Below, piece after piece: positions 10,261-19,957 of a stretch of 64,000 bases of DNA. The notes below the pieces were generated by a model that saw only the letters and a program-made list of their open reading frames with translations, was not told where the DNA came from and searched no databases. The position numbers were made by a program, and so were the translations under genes. Source of the stretch: Mycolicibacterium sp. CBMA 247. Its GTDB lineage: Bacteria; Actinomycetota; Actinomycetes; Mycobacteriales; Mycobacteriaceae. The stretch spans positions 434,001 to 498,000 of the forward strand of contig NZ_VTGX01000002.1 of NCBI RefSeq assembly GCF_009729095.1, given 5' to 3'. Positions within the stretch are counted from its first letter, which is position 1. Every line of letters starts with the position of its first letter.

Positions 10261-10632
10261 CTATTTGCAGGACAGGGTGCAGCTGGCGCATGAGCCGACA
10301 CAGCCCGCTCCGGAGCCTGTGTTGGCCTCGGCCTGCGCCTCGGCATGTGCGACGGACTTGGCGCTCTGCCAGCAGCCGGCGGCCACAGTGGCCACGGCGC
10401 CGATGATGCACACCATCACGACCATCAGGCCCATCTGAGGTGCGGCGGCCAAGGCGGCGGCACCGCCGGCGGCCAGCATCACCGCGGCGGCCAGTTGGGT
10501 CGGGGCCACGGCCCTCAACACAGAGCGCACGGGGTCACCGGAGCGAGGTCTGGTCAACAACCACAGCCCCAACACGCCGACGATGACGGCGGTGCTCAAA
10601 CACAGCAGCGCGGCGATCAGCATGCGCCACAC
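10261..10632 (-). CDS. Small membrane protein with Cys-rich C-terminus (Rv0039c-like)
   Basis: 123 residues (120 if it starts at the internal ATG, 10623). Three or four hydrophobic segments are visible: LIAALLCLSTAVIVGVLGLWLL near the start, LAAAVMLAAGGAAALAAA, and GLMVVMVCIIGAVATVAAGC. The last 20 residues hold four cysteines in C-x3-C-x2-C-x3-C spacing, suggesting metal binding or disulfides. It converges on yqgE with a six-base gap and occupies the position of Rv0039c. Function unknown. Confidence 0.75.
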   Translation of the reverse strand: MWRMLIAALLCLSTAVIVGVLGLWLLTRPRSGDPVRSVLRAVAPTQLAAAVMLAAGGAAALAAAPQMGLMVVMVCIIGAVATVAAGCWQSAKSVAHAEAQAEANTGSGAGCVGSCASCTLSCK

Positions 10633-10681
10633 AATACGAGGCGGCGGTCGATTATGCGAGGTCGGGCTGGGCCCCGGCGGT

Positions 10682-11554
10682 TCAGCCCTGCAGGCCCAGG
10701 AGCTGCGGCAAACCCGTTAGCGGCGCGGGTGCGGCCGGGGCCGGGGTAGCTGGCGGCGGGGGAGCCGCCGGGGCGGGCGCGCTGACCTTGAACCCGGACA
10801 CGATCGCGTCGGCGGCGTCGGCAGCCGCGGAAACACCCTGGTTGGCGGCCGAGGAGTTCACCGACAGCGACACCAGGTAATGGTCTGGGCCCGCGGTGGC
10901 CAGGATGTGCCTGCGCGAAGTGTTGAGCATCTGGCTGCCGGACAGATAGCTACCTTCGATGAACGCCGCCGGGAAACCGTTGAAGTCGCCCATGGCCATG
11001 TCGGTGGGGCGCCAGTTCTGCGACTGCTGGGTGTCGACGTAGCCGTGGCTGATGGCCTCGGCCGGGTCGAAATTGCCGACGAGCTTGTAGACCACGACCT
11101 GTGCGTTGGGGGTGTACAGGTCGGTGCTGGTCCGGTCGGCGATCACCGCGAAGGCGTCGGGCACGTTGGGATCGGGCACCTTGGTCCACCCCGACGGCAG
11201 CGGCAGCACGATGCTCAGGGCCTTGAAATCGTGGCTGACCTGAGGCTCCATCTTCACGCCCTTGCTCTTGAAGAAGTCGGCAAGGGTGCCCGAGGCGGCA
11301 GGGGTGATGGTCTGGGCAACCGGGACCGGAGCTGCGACCGCGGGCGCGGTGGCGGCGGGGACGGTGGCGGCGGGGACACCCGCAGCGGCGGGGGCGACCG
11401 TGACGGTCTGGGTCACCGTCACGGGGCCGGGGACACTGGGAACCGGCAGCAGGGGTTCGGCTGAGGCGGTCTGACCGGCGAAACCGACAACCCCGGCCAC
11501 GCCGACGGCCGCGCCCGCTGCCAGTACCCGCCATCGGCGGGCCAACTCGATCAT
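10682..11554 (-). CDS. Secreted proline-rich antigen, Mtc28 / LpqN-LpqT family (Rv0040c-like)
   Basis: 290 residues from ATG 11554, chosen because GGGAGG lies just upstream. A classical signal peptide ends near QTASA (residue ~32) without a lipobox cysteine, so the protein is probably released rather than lipid-anchored. An Ala/Val/Pro low-complexity stretch (~35-90) precedes a conserved domain with [20 protein letters not shown] and later [14 protein letters not shown]; the C-terminus is Pro/Ala-rich. This is the architecture of the 28-kDa proline-rich mycobacterial antigen always encoded beside leuS. Function is unknown beyond antigenicity in relatives. Divergent from leuS. Confidence 0.88.
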   Translation of the reverse strand: MIELARRWRVLAAGAAVGVAGVVGFAGQTASAEPLLPVPSVPGPVTVTQTVTVAPAAAGVPAATVPAATAPAVAAPVPVAQTITPAASGTLADFFKSKGVKMEPQVSHDFKALSIVLPLPSGWTKVPDPNVPDAFAVIADRTSTDLYTPNAQVVVYKLVGNFDPAEAISHGYVDTQQSQNWRPTDMAMGDFNGFPAAFIEGSYLSGSQMLNTSRRHILATAGPDHYLVSLSVNSSAANQGVSAAADAADAIVSGFKVSAPAPAAPPPPATPAPAAPAPLTGLPQLLGLQG

Positions 11555-11750
11555 CGCTTGTTCCTCCCGCAAACTGTGCCCTCACCAGGCAACCTCTTCA
11601 CTAGGCGCCGAGACTATCCACAGGGCACGGTCCGCCACCAGCACCTCAACCGACCTGGAATCAACCCCTGACTGCGCCGCGACGCAACTGATACCAACCT
11701 GTGGCCTTGGGGGCCGAAAGACGGGTGGTGAGCTGCTCAAACCGTGGCCT

Positions 11751-11765
11751 TATACCCTGAACGGC
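11751..11765 (+). promoter_or_regulatory. Possible leaderless promoter of leuS
   Basis: TATACC at 11751-11756 sits nine bases before the leuS GTG at 11766, and no Shine-Dalgarno sequence is present between them. This spacing fits the leaderless transcripts common in mycobacteria, where the transcript begins at the start codon. The hexamer lacks the preferred final T, so the call is tentative. Confidence 0.35.
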
Positions 11766-14648
11766 GTGATCGAACCCGCCACCACCTCACAGTCAGGGCA
11801 GTCAGAAGCTGAAGTGTCCTCCTCGCGTGCGGGGGAAGACACCCCGCAGCACCGTTACACCGCGGACCTGGCGGGTCAGATCGAGCGCACCTGGCAGGAG
11901 CGGTGGCACGTGCTCGGGACTTTCAATGTGGCCAATCCGGTGGGCTCGCTGGCACCGGCGGACGGCTCGCCGGTGCCCGCCGACAAGATGTTCGTCCAGG
12001 ACATGTTCCCGTATCCGTCCGGTGACGGCCTGCATGTCGGGCACCCCCTGGGCTACATCGCCACCGACGTCTACGCCCGGTACTACCGGATGACCGGTCG
12101 CAACGTGCTGCACGCCCTCGGCTTCGATGCGTTCGGCCTGCCGGCCGAGCAGTACGCGGTGCAGACCGGGACGCACCCGCGCACCCGCACCGAGGCCAAC
12201 ATCGTCAACTTCCGTCGGCAGCTGGGCCGGCTCGGGCTGGGCCACGACGCGCGCCGCAGCTTTGCCACCACCGACGTCGACTTCTACAAGTGGACGCAGT
12301 GGATCTTCCTGCAGATCTACAACGCCTGGTTTGACACCGCGGCCGAGAAGGCCCGGCCCATCACCGAGCTGGTGGCCGAATTCGACTCCGGGGCACGGAC
12401 TCTCGACGACGGCAGGGCATGGGGTGAGCTGTCGGCCGCCGAACGCGCGGACGTGGTGGACGGTTACCGGCTGGTGTACCGCGCCGACTCGATGGTGAAC
12501 TGGTGCCCGGGTCTGGGCACCGTGCTGGCCAATGAGGAAGTCACCGCCGACGGCCGCAGCGATCGCGGCAACTTCCCGGTGTTCCGGAAGCGGTTGCGGC
12601 AGTGGATGATGCGCATCACCGCCTACTCGGACCGGCTGCTCGACGACCTGGATGTGCTGGACTGGCCGGACAAGGTCAAGTCCATGCAACGCAACTGGAT
12701 CGGCCGGTCCACCGGTGCGTCGGTGGAATTCGGCACCGCGGCAGGCGATGTCGAGGTGTTCACCACCCGCCCGGACACCCTGTTCGGCGCCACGTACCTG
12801 GTGCTGGCCCCCGAGCACGATCTGGTGGATGCGCTGACGGCCGATTCCTGGCCCGAGGGCACCGATTCGCGGTGGACCTACGGCGCGCCGACGCCGGCCG
12901 AAGCTGTCGCTTCCTACCGGGCCGGGATCGCGGCCAAGTCGGATCTTGAGCGCCAGGAGAGCAAGACCAAGACCGGTGTGTTCCTCGGCGCGCACGCCAC
13001 CAATCCGGTCAACGGGGCGCAGGTTCCGGTGTTCATCGCCGATTACGTGCTGGCCGGTTACGGCACCGGCGCCATCATGGCGGTGCCCGGTGGTGATCAG
13101 CGCGACTGGGACTTCGCGGGACAGTTCGGCCTCCCCATCGTCGAAGTGGTTGCCGGTGGTGACATCTCGGTGTCGGCGTACAACGGCGACGGCACCCTGG
13201 TCAACTCCGGTTACCTCGACGGGATGACCGTGGCGGCGGCCAAGGAGACCGTCATCGAACGCCTGGAGGCCGACGGTCGCGGTCGCGCCCGGATCGAGTA
13301 CAAGCTGCGGGACTGGCTGTTCGCCCGGCAGCGGTACTGGGGTGAGCCGTTCCCGATCGTCTACGACGCCGAGGGCCGGGCCCACCCGTTGCCGGAATCG
13401 GCTCTGCCGGTGGAACTTCCGGATATCCCGAATTATTCACCGGTGTCGTTCGACCCCGACGACGCCGACAGCGAACCGTCGCCGCCGCTGGGCAAGGCAA
13501 CCGAATGGGTGCATGTCGAGCTGGACCTCGGTGACGGGCTGCAGACCTACACTCGCGACACCAACGTTATGCCGCAGTGGGCGGGCAGCTCCTGGTACGA
13601 ACTGCGCTACACCGACCCGCACAACTCGGAAGAACTGTGCGCCAAGGAGAACGAGGCCTACTGGATGGGTCCTCGCCCGGCCGAACACGGACCGAGCGAT
13701 CCGGGTGGCGTGGACCTGTACGTCGGCGGCGTCGAGCATGCGGTGCTGCACCTGCTGTACTCGCGGTTCTGGCACAAGGTGCTCTTCGACCTCGGGCACG
13801 TCAGCTCGAGTGAGCCGTACCGCCGCCTGGTCAACCAGGGCTACATCCAGGCGCATGCCTACACCGACTCGCGCGGCAGCTATGTTCCCGCCGCCGAAGT
13901 GGTTGAGCGCGACGGGAAGTTCTACTACGAAGGTGCTGAGGTCAACCAGGAGTTCGGCAAGATCGGCAAGAGCCTGAAGAACTCCGTCTCACCCGACGAG
14001 ATCTGCGACGAGTACGGCGCGGATACCCTTCGGGTCTACGAGATGTCGATGGGTCCGCTGGAGGCCTCACGGCCATGGGCGACCAAGGACGTCATCGGTG
14101 CATATCGCTTCCTGCAGCGGGTGTGGCGGGTGGTGGTCGACGAGTCGACCGGCGCCGAGCGGGTCGCCGGGCATGAGGCACTCGACACCGATACGTTGCG
14201 CGCCCTGCACAAGACCATCGCCGGTGTCGCCGAAGACTATGCGGCGCTTCGCAACAACACCGCGGCGGCCAAGCTGATCGAGTACACCAACCACCTCACC
14301 AAGGAGGGGGTGTCGGCGCGCGCCGCGATCGAACCGCTGGTGCTCATGGTGGCCCCGCTGGCGCCGCACCTGGCCGAGGAGTTGTGGAAGCGGTTGGGCC
14401 ATGACACCTCACTGGCGCACGGGCCGTTCCCGGTGGCCGATCCGCAGTACCTGGTGGACGACACCATCGAGTTCCCGGTCCAGGTCAACGGCAAGGTGCG
14501 CGGCAAGATCACCGTGGCCGCCGACGCGGACAAGGCCGCGCTCGAGGCTGCCGCGCTGGCTGATGAGAAGGTGCGCGACTTCCTGTCCGGTGCCACGCCC
14601 AAGAAGGTGATCGTGGTGCCGGGCCGGCTGGTCAACCTCGTCGTCTAG
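11766..14648 (+). CDS. leuS: Leucyl-tRNA synthetase
   Basis: 960 residues, full length for bacterial LeuRS. The class I signature HVGH is at residues 90-93 (in [15 protein letters not shown]) and the second signature appears as KIGKS near residue 732, a variant of KMSKS. The editing (CP1) domain is present with [19 protein letters not shown], the zinc/leucine-specific inserts and the C-terminal tRNA-binding region are complete, and there is no frameshift. The first ~30 residues are a non-conserved extension. Starts at GTG without a clear ribosome-binding site. The downstream hairpin begins at the stop codon. Confidence 0.97.
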   Translation: MIEPATTSQSGQSEAEVSSSRAGEDTPQHRYTADLAGQIERTWQERWHVLGTFNVANPVGSLAPADGSPVPADKMFVQDMFPYPSGDGLHVGHPLGYIATDVYARYYRMTGRNVLHALGFDAFGLPAEQYAVQTGTHPRTRTEANIVNFRRQLGRLGLGHDARRSFATTDVDFYKWTQWIFLQIYNAWFDTAAEKARPITELVAEFDSGARTLDDGRAWGELSAAERADVVDGYRLVYRADSMVNWCPGLGTVLANEEVTADGRSDRGNFPVFRKRLRQWMMRITAYSDRLLDDLDVLDWPDKVKSMQRNWIGRSTGASVEFGTAAGDVEVFTTRPDTLFGATYLVLAPEHDLVDALTADSWPEGTDSRWTYGAPTPAEAVASYRAGIAAKSDLERQESKTKTGVFLGAHATNPVNGAQVPVFIADYVLAGYGTGAIMAVPGGDQRDWDFAGQFGLPIVEVVAGGDISVSAYNGDGTLVNSGYLDGMTVAAAKETVIERLEADGRGRARIEYKLRDWLFARQRYWGEPFPIVYDAEGRAHPLPESALPVELPDIPNYSPVSFDPDDADSEPSPPLGKATEWVHVELDLGDGLQTYTRDTNVMPQWAGSSWYELRYTDPHNSEELCAKENEAYWMGPRPAEHGPSDPGGVDLYVGGVEHAVLHLLYSRFWHKVLFDLGHVSSSEPYRRLVNQGYIQAHAYTDSRGSYVPAAEVVERDGKFYYEGAEVNQEFGKIGKSLKNSVSPDEICDEYGADTLRVYEMSMGPLEASRPWATKDVIGAYRFLQRVWRVVVDESTGAERVAGHEALDTDTLRALHKTIAGVAEDYAALRNNTAAAKLIEYTNHLTKEGVSARAAIEPLVLMVAPLAPHLAEELWKRLGHDTSLAHGPFPVADPQYLVDDTIEFPVQVNGKVRGKITVAADADKAALEAAALADEKVRDFLSGATPKKVIVVPGRLVNLVV

Positions 14649-14700
14649 TGAATTGTGGAGTTTTAGCCGTCCTCACCACGGCTAAAACTCCACAAATCAC
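14648..14700. terminator. Long inverted repeat at the leuS stop codon
   Basis: Arms of 23 bases (14648-14670 and 14678-14700) pair with a single mismatch around a seven-base loop CCTCACC. The inner 17 bases TGTGGAGTTTTAGCCGT pair perfectly with their complement. It starts on the last base of the leuS TAG and lies between convergent leuS and an SDR gene. A bidirectional terminator is the simplest reading, though the stem is AT-richer than its surroundings and there is no T-run. Confidence 0.6.
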
Positions 14701-14748
14701 CGCAGGGGCGTCATCCGCCGCACCCGTAACCGGTAGGGTAGCGGCGGA

Positions 14749-15423
14749 TCAGCCTGGGCGGACGACGATTTCGTGTACGTGGCCGTCAGGCGGGGTGGTG
14801 ACGGCGGTCGCCACCAGTCCTGCGACCGTATCGGGCTTCAGGAATTTCGCCGGGTCGTAGTCGCCGGCCCCTTCGGTTTCGTAGGTCACCAGATCGCGTT
14901 GCATCTCGGTGTCGGTGCGCCCGGGGAAGATCGATGTGACGCGCAGCGACGGTTCGTCGGCGCGCAGCGAGTCGGCAAATGCCCGCAGGGCGAACTTGCT
15001 GGCCGAGTACGACGCCATACCCTGCGAAACCTTCTGTCCGGCACCGGAATTGATGAACACCACATGCCCGCGGGCGGCGCGCAGGGCGGGCAGCAGGGCC
15101 AACGTGAGTGCCACCGCACCGGTGACGTTGACCTCGAAGGATGCCCGCCACTGTTCGGCGATGGACTCGGAGACCCGGCCCGGGTAGAGCACGCCCGCGT
15201 TGTGCACCAGTACGTCGAGTTCGGCGAGCACCTCGGTGGCCGATTCGATCGAATCGGCGTCGGTGAGGTCCAGCGGCCAGGTCGGCGCACCGAGCCGTTC
15301 GGCGAGCGCGTCCAGGCGGGCCGACGGGCGCCCGGCCAATAGCAGCGTGTGGGTGGGAGCAAGGGCGGCGGCGATGGCCGAGCCGATGCCGCCAGAGGCT
15401 CCGGTGATCAATGCAGTCGGCAC
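14749..15423 (-). CDS. Short-chain dehydrogenase/reductase
   Basis: 224 residues with a standard SDR core: cofactor loop TGASGGIG (residues ~7-14), NAG at ~75-77 in LVHNAGVLYPG, and the catalytic YxxxK as YSASK (~137-141) preceded by INSGAG. An acidic or basic cofactor discriminator cannot be judged reliably, so NAD versus NADP is open. The substrate is unknown. It is convergent with leuS and divergent from the glucosylglycerate hydrolase, with 77 bases between starts. Confidence 0.85.
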   Translation of the reverse strand: MPTALITGASGGIGSAIAAALAPTHTLLLAGRPSARLDALAERLGAPTWPLDLTDADSIESATEVLAELDVLVHNAGVLYPGRVSESIAEQWRASFEVNVTGAVALTLALLPALRAARGHVVFINSGAGQKVSQGMASYSASKFALRAFADSLRADEPSLRVTSIFPGRTDTEMQRDLVTYETEGAGDYDPAKFLKPDTVAGLVATAVTTPPDGHVHEIVVRPG

Positions 15424-15500
15424 GACTGCAACGTTACTGTGACGCTGAATGGGACGGGGCCGACCTGCGGACCGGGGCGCGGCGTCGCATCATGGTAGGG

Positions 15501-16841
15501 ATGCCACCGGATCCCAGCTTCGCTCCGACCCAGCTCGCCGCGCGCGCCGCCTACCTGCTGCGCGGCAACGACCTGGGTGTGATGACCACTGCCGCACCCC
15601 TGCTGTATCCACACATGTGGAGCTGGGATGCGGCGTTCGTGTCGATCGGGCTGGCCCCGTTGAGCGTGGAGCGCGCAGTGGTGGAGCTCGACACCCTGCT
15701 CTCGGCGCAGTGGCGCAACGGGATGATCCCGCACATCGTGTTCGCCAACGGGGTCGACGGCTACTTTCCCGGACCGGCCCGGTGGGCCACCTCGGCGCTG
15801 GCGGCCAACGCGCCTCGGATCCGGCACACCTCGGGCATCACCCAACCGCCGGTGCACGCGATCGCGGTGCAGCGCATCCTCGACCATGCCCGCAGCCGGG
15901 GCCGGTCCACCCGGGCGGTGGCCGCGACGTTCCTGGACCGGCGGTGGGCGGATCTGGTGCGCTGGCATCGCTGGCTGGCCGAGACGCGGGATCAGGACAG
16001 CCGCGGCCGCATCACGCTGTATCACGGGTGGGAGTCCGGGATGGACAACTCGCCGCGCTGGGACAGCGCCTACGCCAACGTGATTCCCGGGGATGTGCCG
16101 GAATACCAGCGTGAGGACAACGCGATCATCACCGATACCACGCAGCGGCCGAGCGATCTCGAGTACGACCGGTACCTGTGGCTGCTCGAGGAGATGAAAT
16201 CCGTTCGCTACGACGATGATCTGTTGCCCAAGGTGATGAGCTTCGCGGTCGAGGACGTGTTCGTCTCGGCGATCTTCTCGGTGGCCTGCCAGGTGCTCGC
16301 CGAGATCGGTGAGGACTACAAGCGCCCGCTCGCCGATGTCCGCGACCTCTACTCCTGGGCCGAGCGCTTTCGCATCGGCGTCGCGGAGACCAGCGACGAA
16401 CGTAGCGGTGCGGCACGGGATTACGATGTCCGCGCGAAGAAGTGGATCGCCACCGAGACGGTCGCTCAGTTCGCTCCGTTGCTGTGCGGCGGGTTGCCAC
16501 ACGAGCGGGAACGCGCCCTGCTGCGGCTGCTGGAAGGCCCGCGCTTCTGCGGGCATCCGGATCTGCGGTATGGGCTCATCCCGTCGACCTCGCCGGTGTC
16601 GCGGGACTTCCGGGCACGCGAGTATTGGCGCGGCCCGGTGTGGCCGGTGATGACCTGGCTGTTCTCGTGGTGCTTCGCCCGACGGGGCTGGGCCGAGCGG
16701 GCGTCGACGCTGCGGCGGGAAGGGCTGCGTCAGGCCAGCGACGGGACTTTCGCGGAGTACTACGAGCCGTTCACCGGCGAGCCGCTGGGGAGCATGCAGC
16801 AGTCGTGGACCGCGGCAGCGGTGCTGGACTGGTTGGGATAG
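15501..16841 (+). CDS. ggH: Glucosylglycerate hydrolase (GH63)
   Basis: 446 residues from ATG 15501 (MPPDPSFAPTQLAARAAYLL), matching the N-terminus of the characterised Mycolicibacterium hassiacum enzyme as I remember it. That enzyme hydrolyses glucosylglycerate, a solute accumulated during nitrogen limitation, to glucose and glycerate. The (alpha/alpha)6 barrel motifs are intact: LYPHMWSWDAAF, YHGWESGMDNSPRWDS with the likely acid Asp, and DGTFAEYYEPFTGEPLG with the likely base Glu. An ATG three codons earlier is a possible alternative start. Cytoplasmic, with no signal peptide. Convergent with marR with only five bases between stops. Confidence 0.9.
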   Translation: MPPDPSFAPTQLAARAAYLLRGNDLGVMTTAAPLLYPHMWSWDAAFVSIGLAPLSVERAVVELDTLLSAQWRNGMIPHIVFANGVDGYFPGPARWATSALAANAPRIRHTSGITQPPVHAIAVQRILDHARSRGRSTRAVAATFLDRRWADLVRWHRWLAETRDQDSRGRITLYHGWESGMDNSPRWDSAYANVIPGDVPEYQREDNAIITDTTQRPSDLEYDRYLWLLEEMKSVRYDDDLLPKVMSFAVEDVFVSAIFSVACQVLAEIGEDYKRPLADVRDLYSWAERFRIGVAETSDERSGAARDYDVRAKKWIATETVAQFAPLLCGGLPHERERALLRLLEGPRFCGHPDLRYGLIPSTSPVSRDFRAREYWRGPVWPVMTWLFSWCFARRGWAERASTLRREGLRQASDGTFAEYYEPFTGEPLGSMQQSWTAAAVLDWLG

Positions 16842-16846
16842 CCCGG

Positions 16847-17329
16847 CTACTCGGACTTGGCGTGGGCGGCCTGGGCCTGTTCGTTCTGAGCGGCCAGCCG
16901 TTCCAGCGGGGCCAGTGCCGTGGCGAGGGTGGCGAGGTCATCTGGGCTCAGGTTGGCCAGTCGGGCGGCGAGGTCGGCCCGACGGGAGGCCAGCGATTCG
17001 CGGTGCTGAACAAGGCCGCGTGGGGTGACCTCCACGAGGACGGCACGCAGGTCCGAGGGGTCGCGGGACCGTTTGACCAGCCCCAGCTTCTCCAGCCGGC
17101 GGATCGCCACTGTGGTGGTGGGGGTGCGCACGCGCTCGCGGGCGGCTAGTTCGGTCATCCGGATCGGGCCCTGGTCGAGCAGGGTGAGCAGGATCGACAG
17201 CTGGGCCAGCGTGAGTTCCCCGGCGGTGCCCTTGTTGGTGTCTCCACGGCGCAGCACCGAGAAGACCTTGGAGAGAACGCGCTGCAGCTCCCCGGCCAGC
17301 TCTGTGACCTGTAAATCGGGCTCCACCAT
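16847..17329 (-). CDS. MarR family transcriptional regulator (Rv0042c-like)
   Basis: 160 residues with a winged helix-turn-helix: LTLAQLSILLTLLDQGPIRMTELAARERVRTPTTTVAIRRLEKLGLV (residues ~38-84) followed by the wing KRSRDPSDLRAVLVEVTPRG. The C-terminal helices (LARLSPDDLATLATALAPLERL type) form the dimer interface. Its place beside leuS matches Rv0042c. The inducer and targets are unknown. The ABC transporter genes lie just upstream of it on the same strand, so it may be the last gene of that transcript. Confidence 0.88.
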   Translation of the reverse strand: MVEPDLQVTELAGELQRVLSKVFSVLRRGDTNKGTAGELTLAQLSILLTLLDQGPIRMTELAARERVRTPTTTVAIRRLEKLGLVKRSRDPSDLRAVLVEVTPRGLVQHRESLASRRADLAARLANLSPDDLATLATALAPLERLAAQNEQAQAAHAKSE

Positions 17330-17405
17330 AATTCGCTAGTCTAACCTGTCTGAGGCTGCCAGGTTGTCAGCTTCTCCTGTTTCACGCAGGGGTTTCCCGG
17401 CACTC

Positions 17406-18143
17406 TCACAGCACCTGGGACAGGAAGCGGCGCAGCCGATCTGTCTCGGCTGCTTCGAAGATCTGGTCGGGGGTGCCCGACTCGACCACTTTGCCGTGAT
17501 CCATGAACACCACGGCGTCGGCGGTGGAGCGGGCAAAGCCCATCTCGTGGGTGACCGCCAGGATCGTCATCCCCTCGGCGGCCAGCTCGGCGATCAACTC
17601 CAGGATTCCCTTGACCAGCTCCGGGTCCAGCGCCGAGGTGGCCTCGTCGAAGAACATCACCTGTGGGGCCATGGCGAGTGCCCGTGCGATCGCGACCCGC
17701 TGCTGCTGGCCGCCCGACAGCGTGGTCGGACGCACATCGGCCTTGTGCCGCAGACCAACCCGCTCCAGTTGCTCGAGCCCCAATGTGCGGGCGTGCTGGG
17801 GGCTGAGCCCCTTGAGCTTGCGCGGGCCCAGGGTGACGTTGTCCAGCACGCTGCGGTGCGGGAACAGGTTGAACTGCTGGAAGACCATGCCGATGCGCTG
17901 ACGCAGTCGGTCGGGATTGTCGGTGAGCACCGAGCGTCCGTCGAGCAGGATGTCGCCGCGGTCGGGCTCGTACAGCCGGTTGAGGGTGCGCAACAGCGTG
18001 GATTTCCCTGAACCGGACGGCCCGATGATCGCGGTGGTCGTGCCGGCCGGAACATCCAGGTCGACCCCGCGCAGTACCGCGTTCGGGCCGAACGACAGGT
18101 GAATGTCCTTGGCGGCCAGCGCTACTGGTTGCGGTGCCGACAT
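17406..18143 (-). CDS. Polar amino acid ABC transporter, ATP-binding subunit
   Basis: 245 residues from ATG 18143 (MSAPQPVALAAKDIHLSFG). All ABC motifs are intact: Walker A GPSGSGKST (~41-49), signature LSGGQQQR, Walker B VMFFDEATSALDPE and switch His in VTHEMGFA. It belongs to the GlnQ/HisP class that powers uptake of polar amino acids. It overlaps the stop of the fused binding-protein/permease gene by one base (TGATG), which is strong evidence that the two form one transporter. The frame is open further upstream, but that part lies inside the permease gene and is not coding in this frame. Confidence 0.92.
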   Translation of the reverse strand: MSAPQPVALAAKDIHLSFGPNAVLRGVDLDVPAGTTTAIIGPSGSGKSTLLRTLNRLYEPDRGDILLDGRSVLTDNPDRLRQRIGMVFQQFNLFPHRSVLDNVTLGPRKLKGLSPQHARTLGLEQLERVGLRHKADVRPTTLSGGQQQRVAIARALAMAPQVMFFDEATSALDPELVKGILELIAELAAEGMTILAVTHEMGFARSTADAVVFMDHGKVVESGTPDQIFEAAETDRLRRFLSQVL

Positions 18144-19912
18144 CAGATCATCTCCTGGTTGGTCGCCGCAGGCAGCGGATCCTCCTCGACCGGGGGCCGG
18201 CCTCTGCGCAGCCGGCTGTCGACGAAGTTCACCAGATGGGTGAGCGGGATGGTCAACAGCAGGTAGAACAACCCGGCGGCCACCAGGGGTGACAGATTCC
18301 CGGTCTGCGCGTTGAGATCTCGGCCGACCTGGAACAGTTCCCGCTGACTGGCGACCAGGCCGAGGAAGTACACCAGCGATGAGGCTTTCAGCAGCGAGAT
18401 GAACTGGTTCATCAGTGCCGGCAGCACCCTCCGGATGCCTTGTGGGACGACGATCAGGCGCATCGACGAGGCGTAGCTGAAGCCAAGGGCACGTGAGGCT
18501 TCCAGCTGCCCGGGTTCCACGCTCTGGATACCGGAACGGAAGATCTCCCCGACGTAGGCCGCCGCCATCAGCCCGAGCGCCGCGATCCCCAGGGGATAGG
18601 GACTGTGGCCGGTGAGCGATCCGACCACCGGGCCGATACCCAGTCCGATCAGCAGGATGATCACCACTTCGGGCAGGCCGCGGAAGATGTCGGTGTAGAC
18701 CCGGGCCGGCCAGCGCAGCCAGCGAGACCGCGAGATGCCTGCCACCGCCAGGCCCATCCCGAGCACCAGCCCGATGACGCTGGCGCACGCGGTCAGGATG
18801 AGCGTGTTGGGCAGGCCGGTACGCAGCAGATCGGGGATGGCCTGCTTGTAGAGATTCCAGTCCAGGAACGAGTCCGCCAGTTGCGCGAGTGTCGATTTCG
18901 GCGCCACCGGGCCCCCGGCGGGTTTCTCCCGGGCGGCCGCGATCGCGGCGAAATCGGGCAGCTGGGGAGCGGGGGCGGCCTTGGAGCCGGGTTTCCAACC
19001 GGGCGGCAGTGCGCGCGGGACCCAGTCGGTATACAGCTTGGCCCAGGTGCCGTCGGCGATGACCGCGTCCAGCCCGGAGTTGAGTGCGTCGATCAGCGGC
19101 TGGTTCTCCCTGGCCACCGCCCACGCCACGAAATTGTCCAGACTGAAGGTGTTTTCGATGATCTGCGCCGGGTCACCGGGCTGCACGGTGCCCGAGGCCT
19201 GCTGCGACGGGGCGACCCAGGCGTCGATCTGACGGGTCTTGAGGCTGGCGTAGACGGTGTTGTAGTCGGGGAACTTGACCGGCTGCAGGTGCAGCGTGTC
19301 GATGACGTACGCCTCCTGCACGGTGCCCTGCACCACGCCGATGCGCTGTCCGGCGGCGAGTTGGCCGAAGCCCGTGATCGGTGAGCCGGTCGGCACCACC
19401 AGCGAGAAATAGCCGAAGTCGTAGCCGTTGGTGAAGCCGACGGTGCGTCGCCGGGCATCGGTGGTGGTGATCGACGAGGACGCTACGTCGAAGCGGCGGG
19501 ACGCGGTCTGGGCCAACAGCCCGGAGAAGTCGGTGCCGACGAAGTTGATGCGCAGGCCGAGCTTGTCGGCGATGGCACGCAGCAGCTCGTTGTCGAAACC
19601 GGTGAACTGTCCGGCGGAGTTGATGCAGATGCTGGGCGGTGCGTCCGACAGCGTGCCGACGGTGAGTACGCCGGGTGTGCCCAGGCCGAGGTTCTCGGGT
19701 CGGGTGGTGTCCAACGGCGCGACCGTGGCGGTGGTGTATTTGTCGGCGCCGGGTCCGGTGGCGGCGGCGGCCAGGTTGGTGGGCAGCGCGCTGGCGCTGT
19801 CCACACCGGGGGGTGAACATTGATCGACGTCGGCTCCGGCCGGTGCTGCGAACACCAGCCCGAGCAGTATCAGGACTGTTGTCAGCAGCGCGGCTGATCG
19901 TCTGACGTCCAT
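18143..19912 (-). CDS. Amino acid ABC transporter: fused substrate-binding and permease protein
   Basis: 589 residues from ATG 19912. A signal peptide (to APAGA, ~residue 27) is followed by a type-3 solute-binding domain (~residues 60-300: LTVGTLSDAPPSICI, GFDNELLRAIADKLG, GTDFSGLLAQTASRRFDV). A linker leads to a HisM-type permease domain with about five helices and the EAA loop (EASRALGFSYASSMRLIVVPQGIRR, ~505-530). Fusing binder and channel in one chain gives two binding domains per transporter, as in some GlnP systems. Polar amino acids are the likely substrates. An upstream TTG three codons earlier is possible. Confidence 0.9.
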   Translation of the reverse strand: MDVRRSAALLTTVLILLGLVFAAPAGADVDQCSPPGVDSASALPTNLAAAATGPGADKYTTATVAPLDTTRPENLGLGTPGVLTVGTLSDAPPSICINSAGQFTGFDNELLRAIADKLGLRINFVGTDFSGLLAQTASRRFDVASSSITTTDARRRTVGFTNGYDFGYFSLVVPTGSPITGFGQLAAGQRIGVVQGTVQEAYVIDTLHLQPVKFPDYNTVYASLKTRQIDAWVAPSQQASGTVQPGDPAQIIENTFSLDNFVAWAVARENQPLIDALNSGLDAVIADGTWAKLYTDWVPRALPPGWKPGSKAAPAPQLPDFAAIAAAREKPAGGPVAPKSTLAQLADSFLDWNLYKQAIPDLLRTGLPNTLILTACASVIGLVLGMGLAVAGISRSRWLRWPARVYTDIFRGLPEVVIILLIGLGIGPVVGSLTGHSPYPLGIAALGLMAAAYVGEIFRSGIQSVEPGQLEASRALGFSYASSMRLIVVPQGIRRVLPALMNQFISLLKASSLVYFLGLVASQRELFQVGRDLNAQTGNLSPLVAAGLFYLLLTIPLTHLVNFVDSRLRRGRPPVEEDPLPAATNQEMI

Positions 19913-19957
19913 TTGATGCAACCTAGTGGGCGGGCGCCCGGCGATGCACGGTTCGCC

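Noticed and set aside
11573..11765. T-box or leader-peptide attenuator ahead of leuS
   Set aside because: No run of Leu codons, no T-box sequence and no terminator stem; a leaderless start is simpler.
11802..13385. Long minus-strand open frame opposite leuS
   Set aside because: Its translation is Gly/His/Arg/Val-rich without domains and leuS on the other strand is unmistakable; high GC content alone creates such frames.
18144..19124. Apparent N-terminal extension of the ABC ATPase
   Set aside because: Overlaps the fused permease gene out of frame; the ATPase begins cleanly at ATG 18143 with TGATG coupling.
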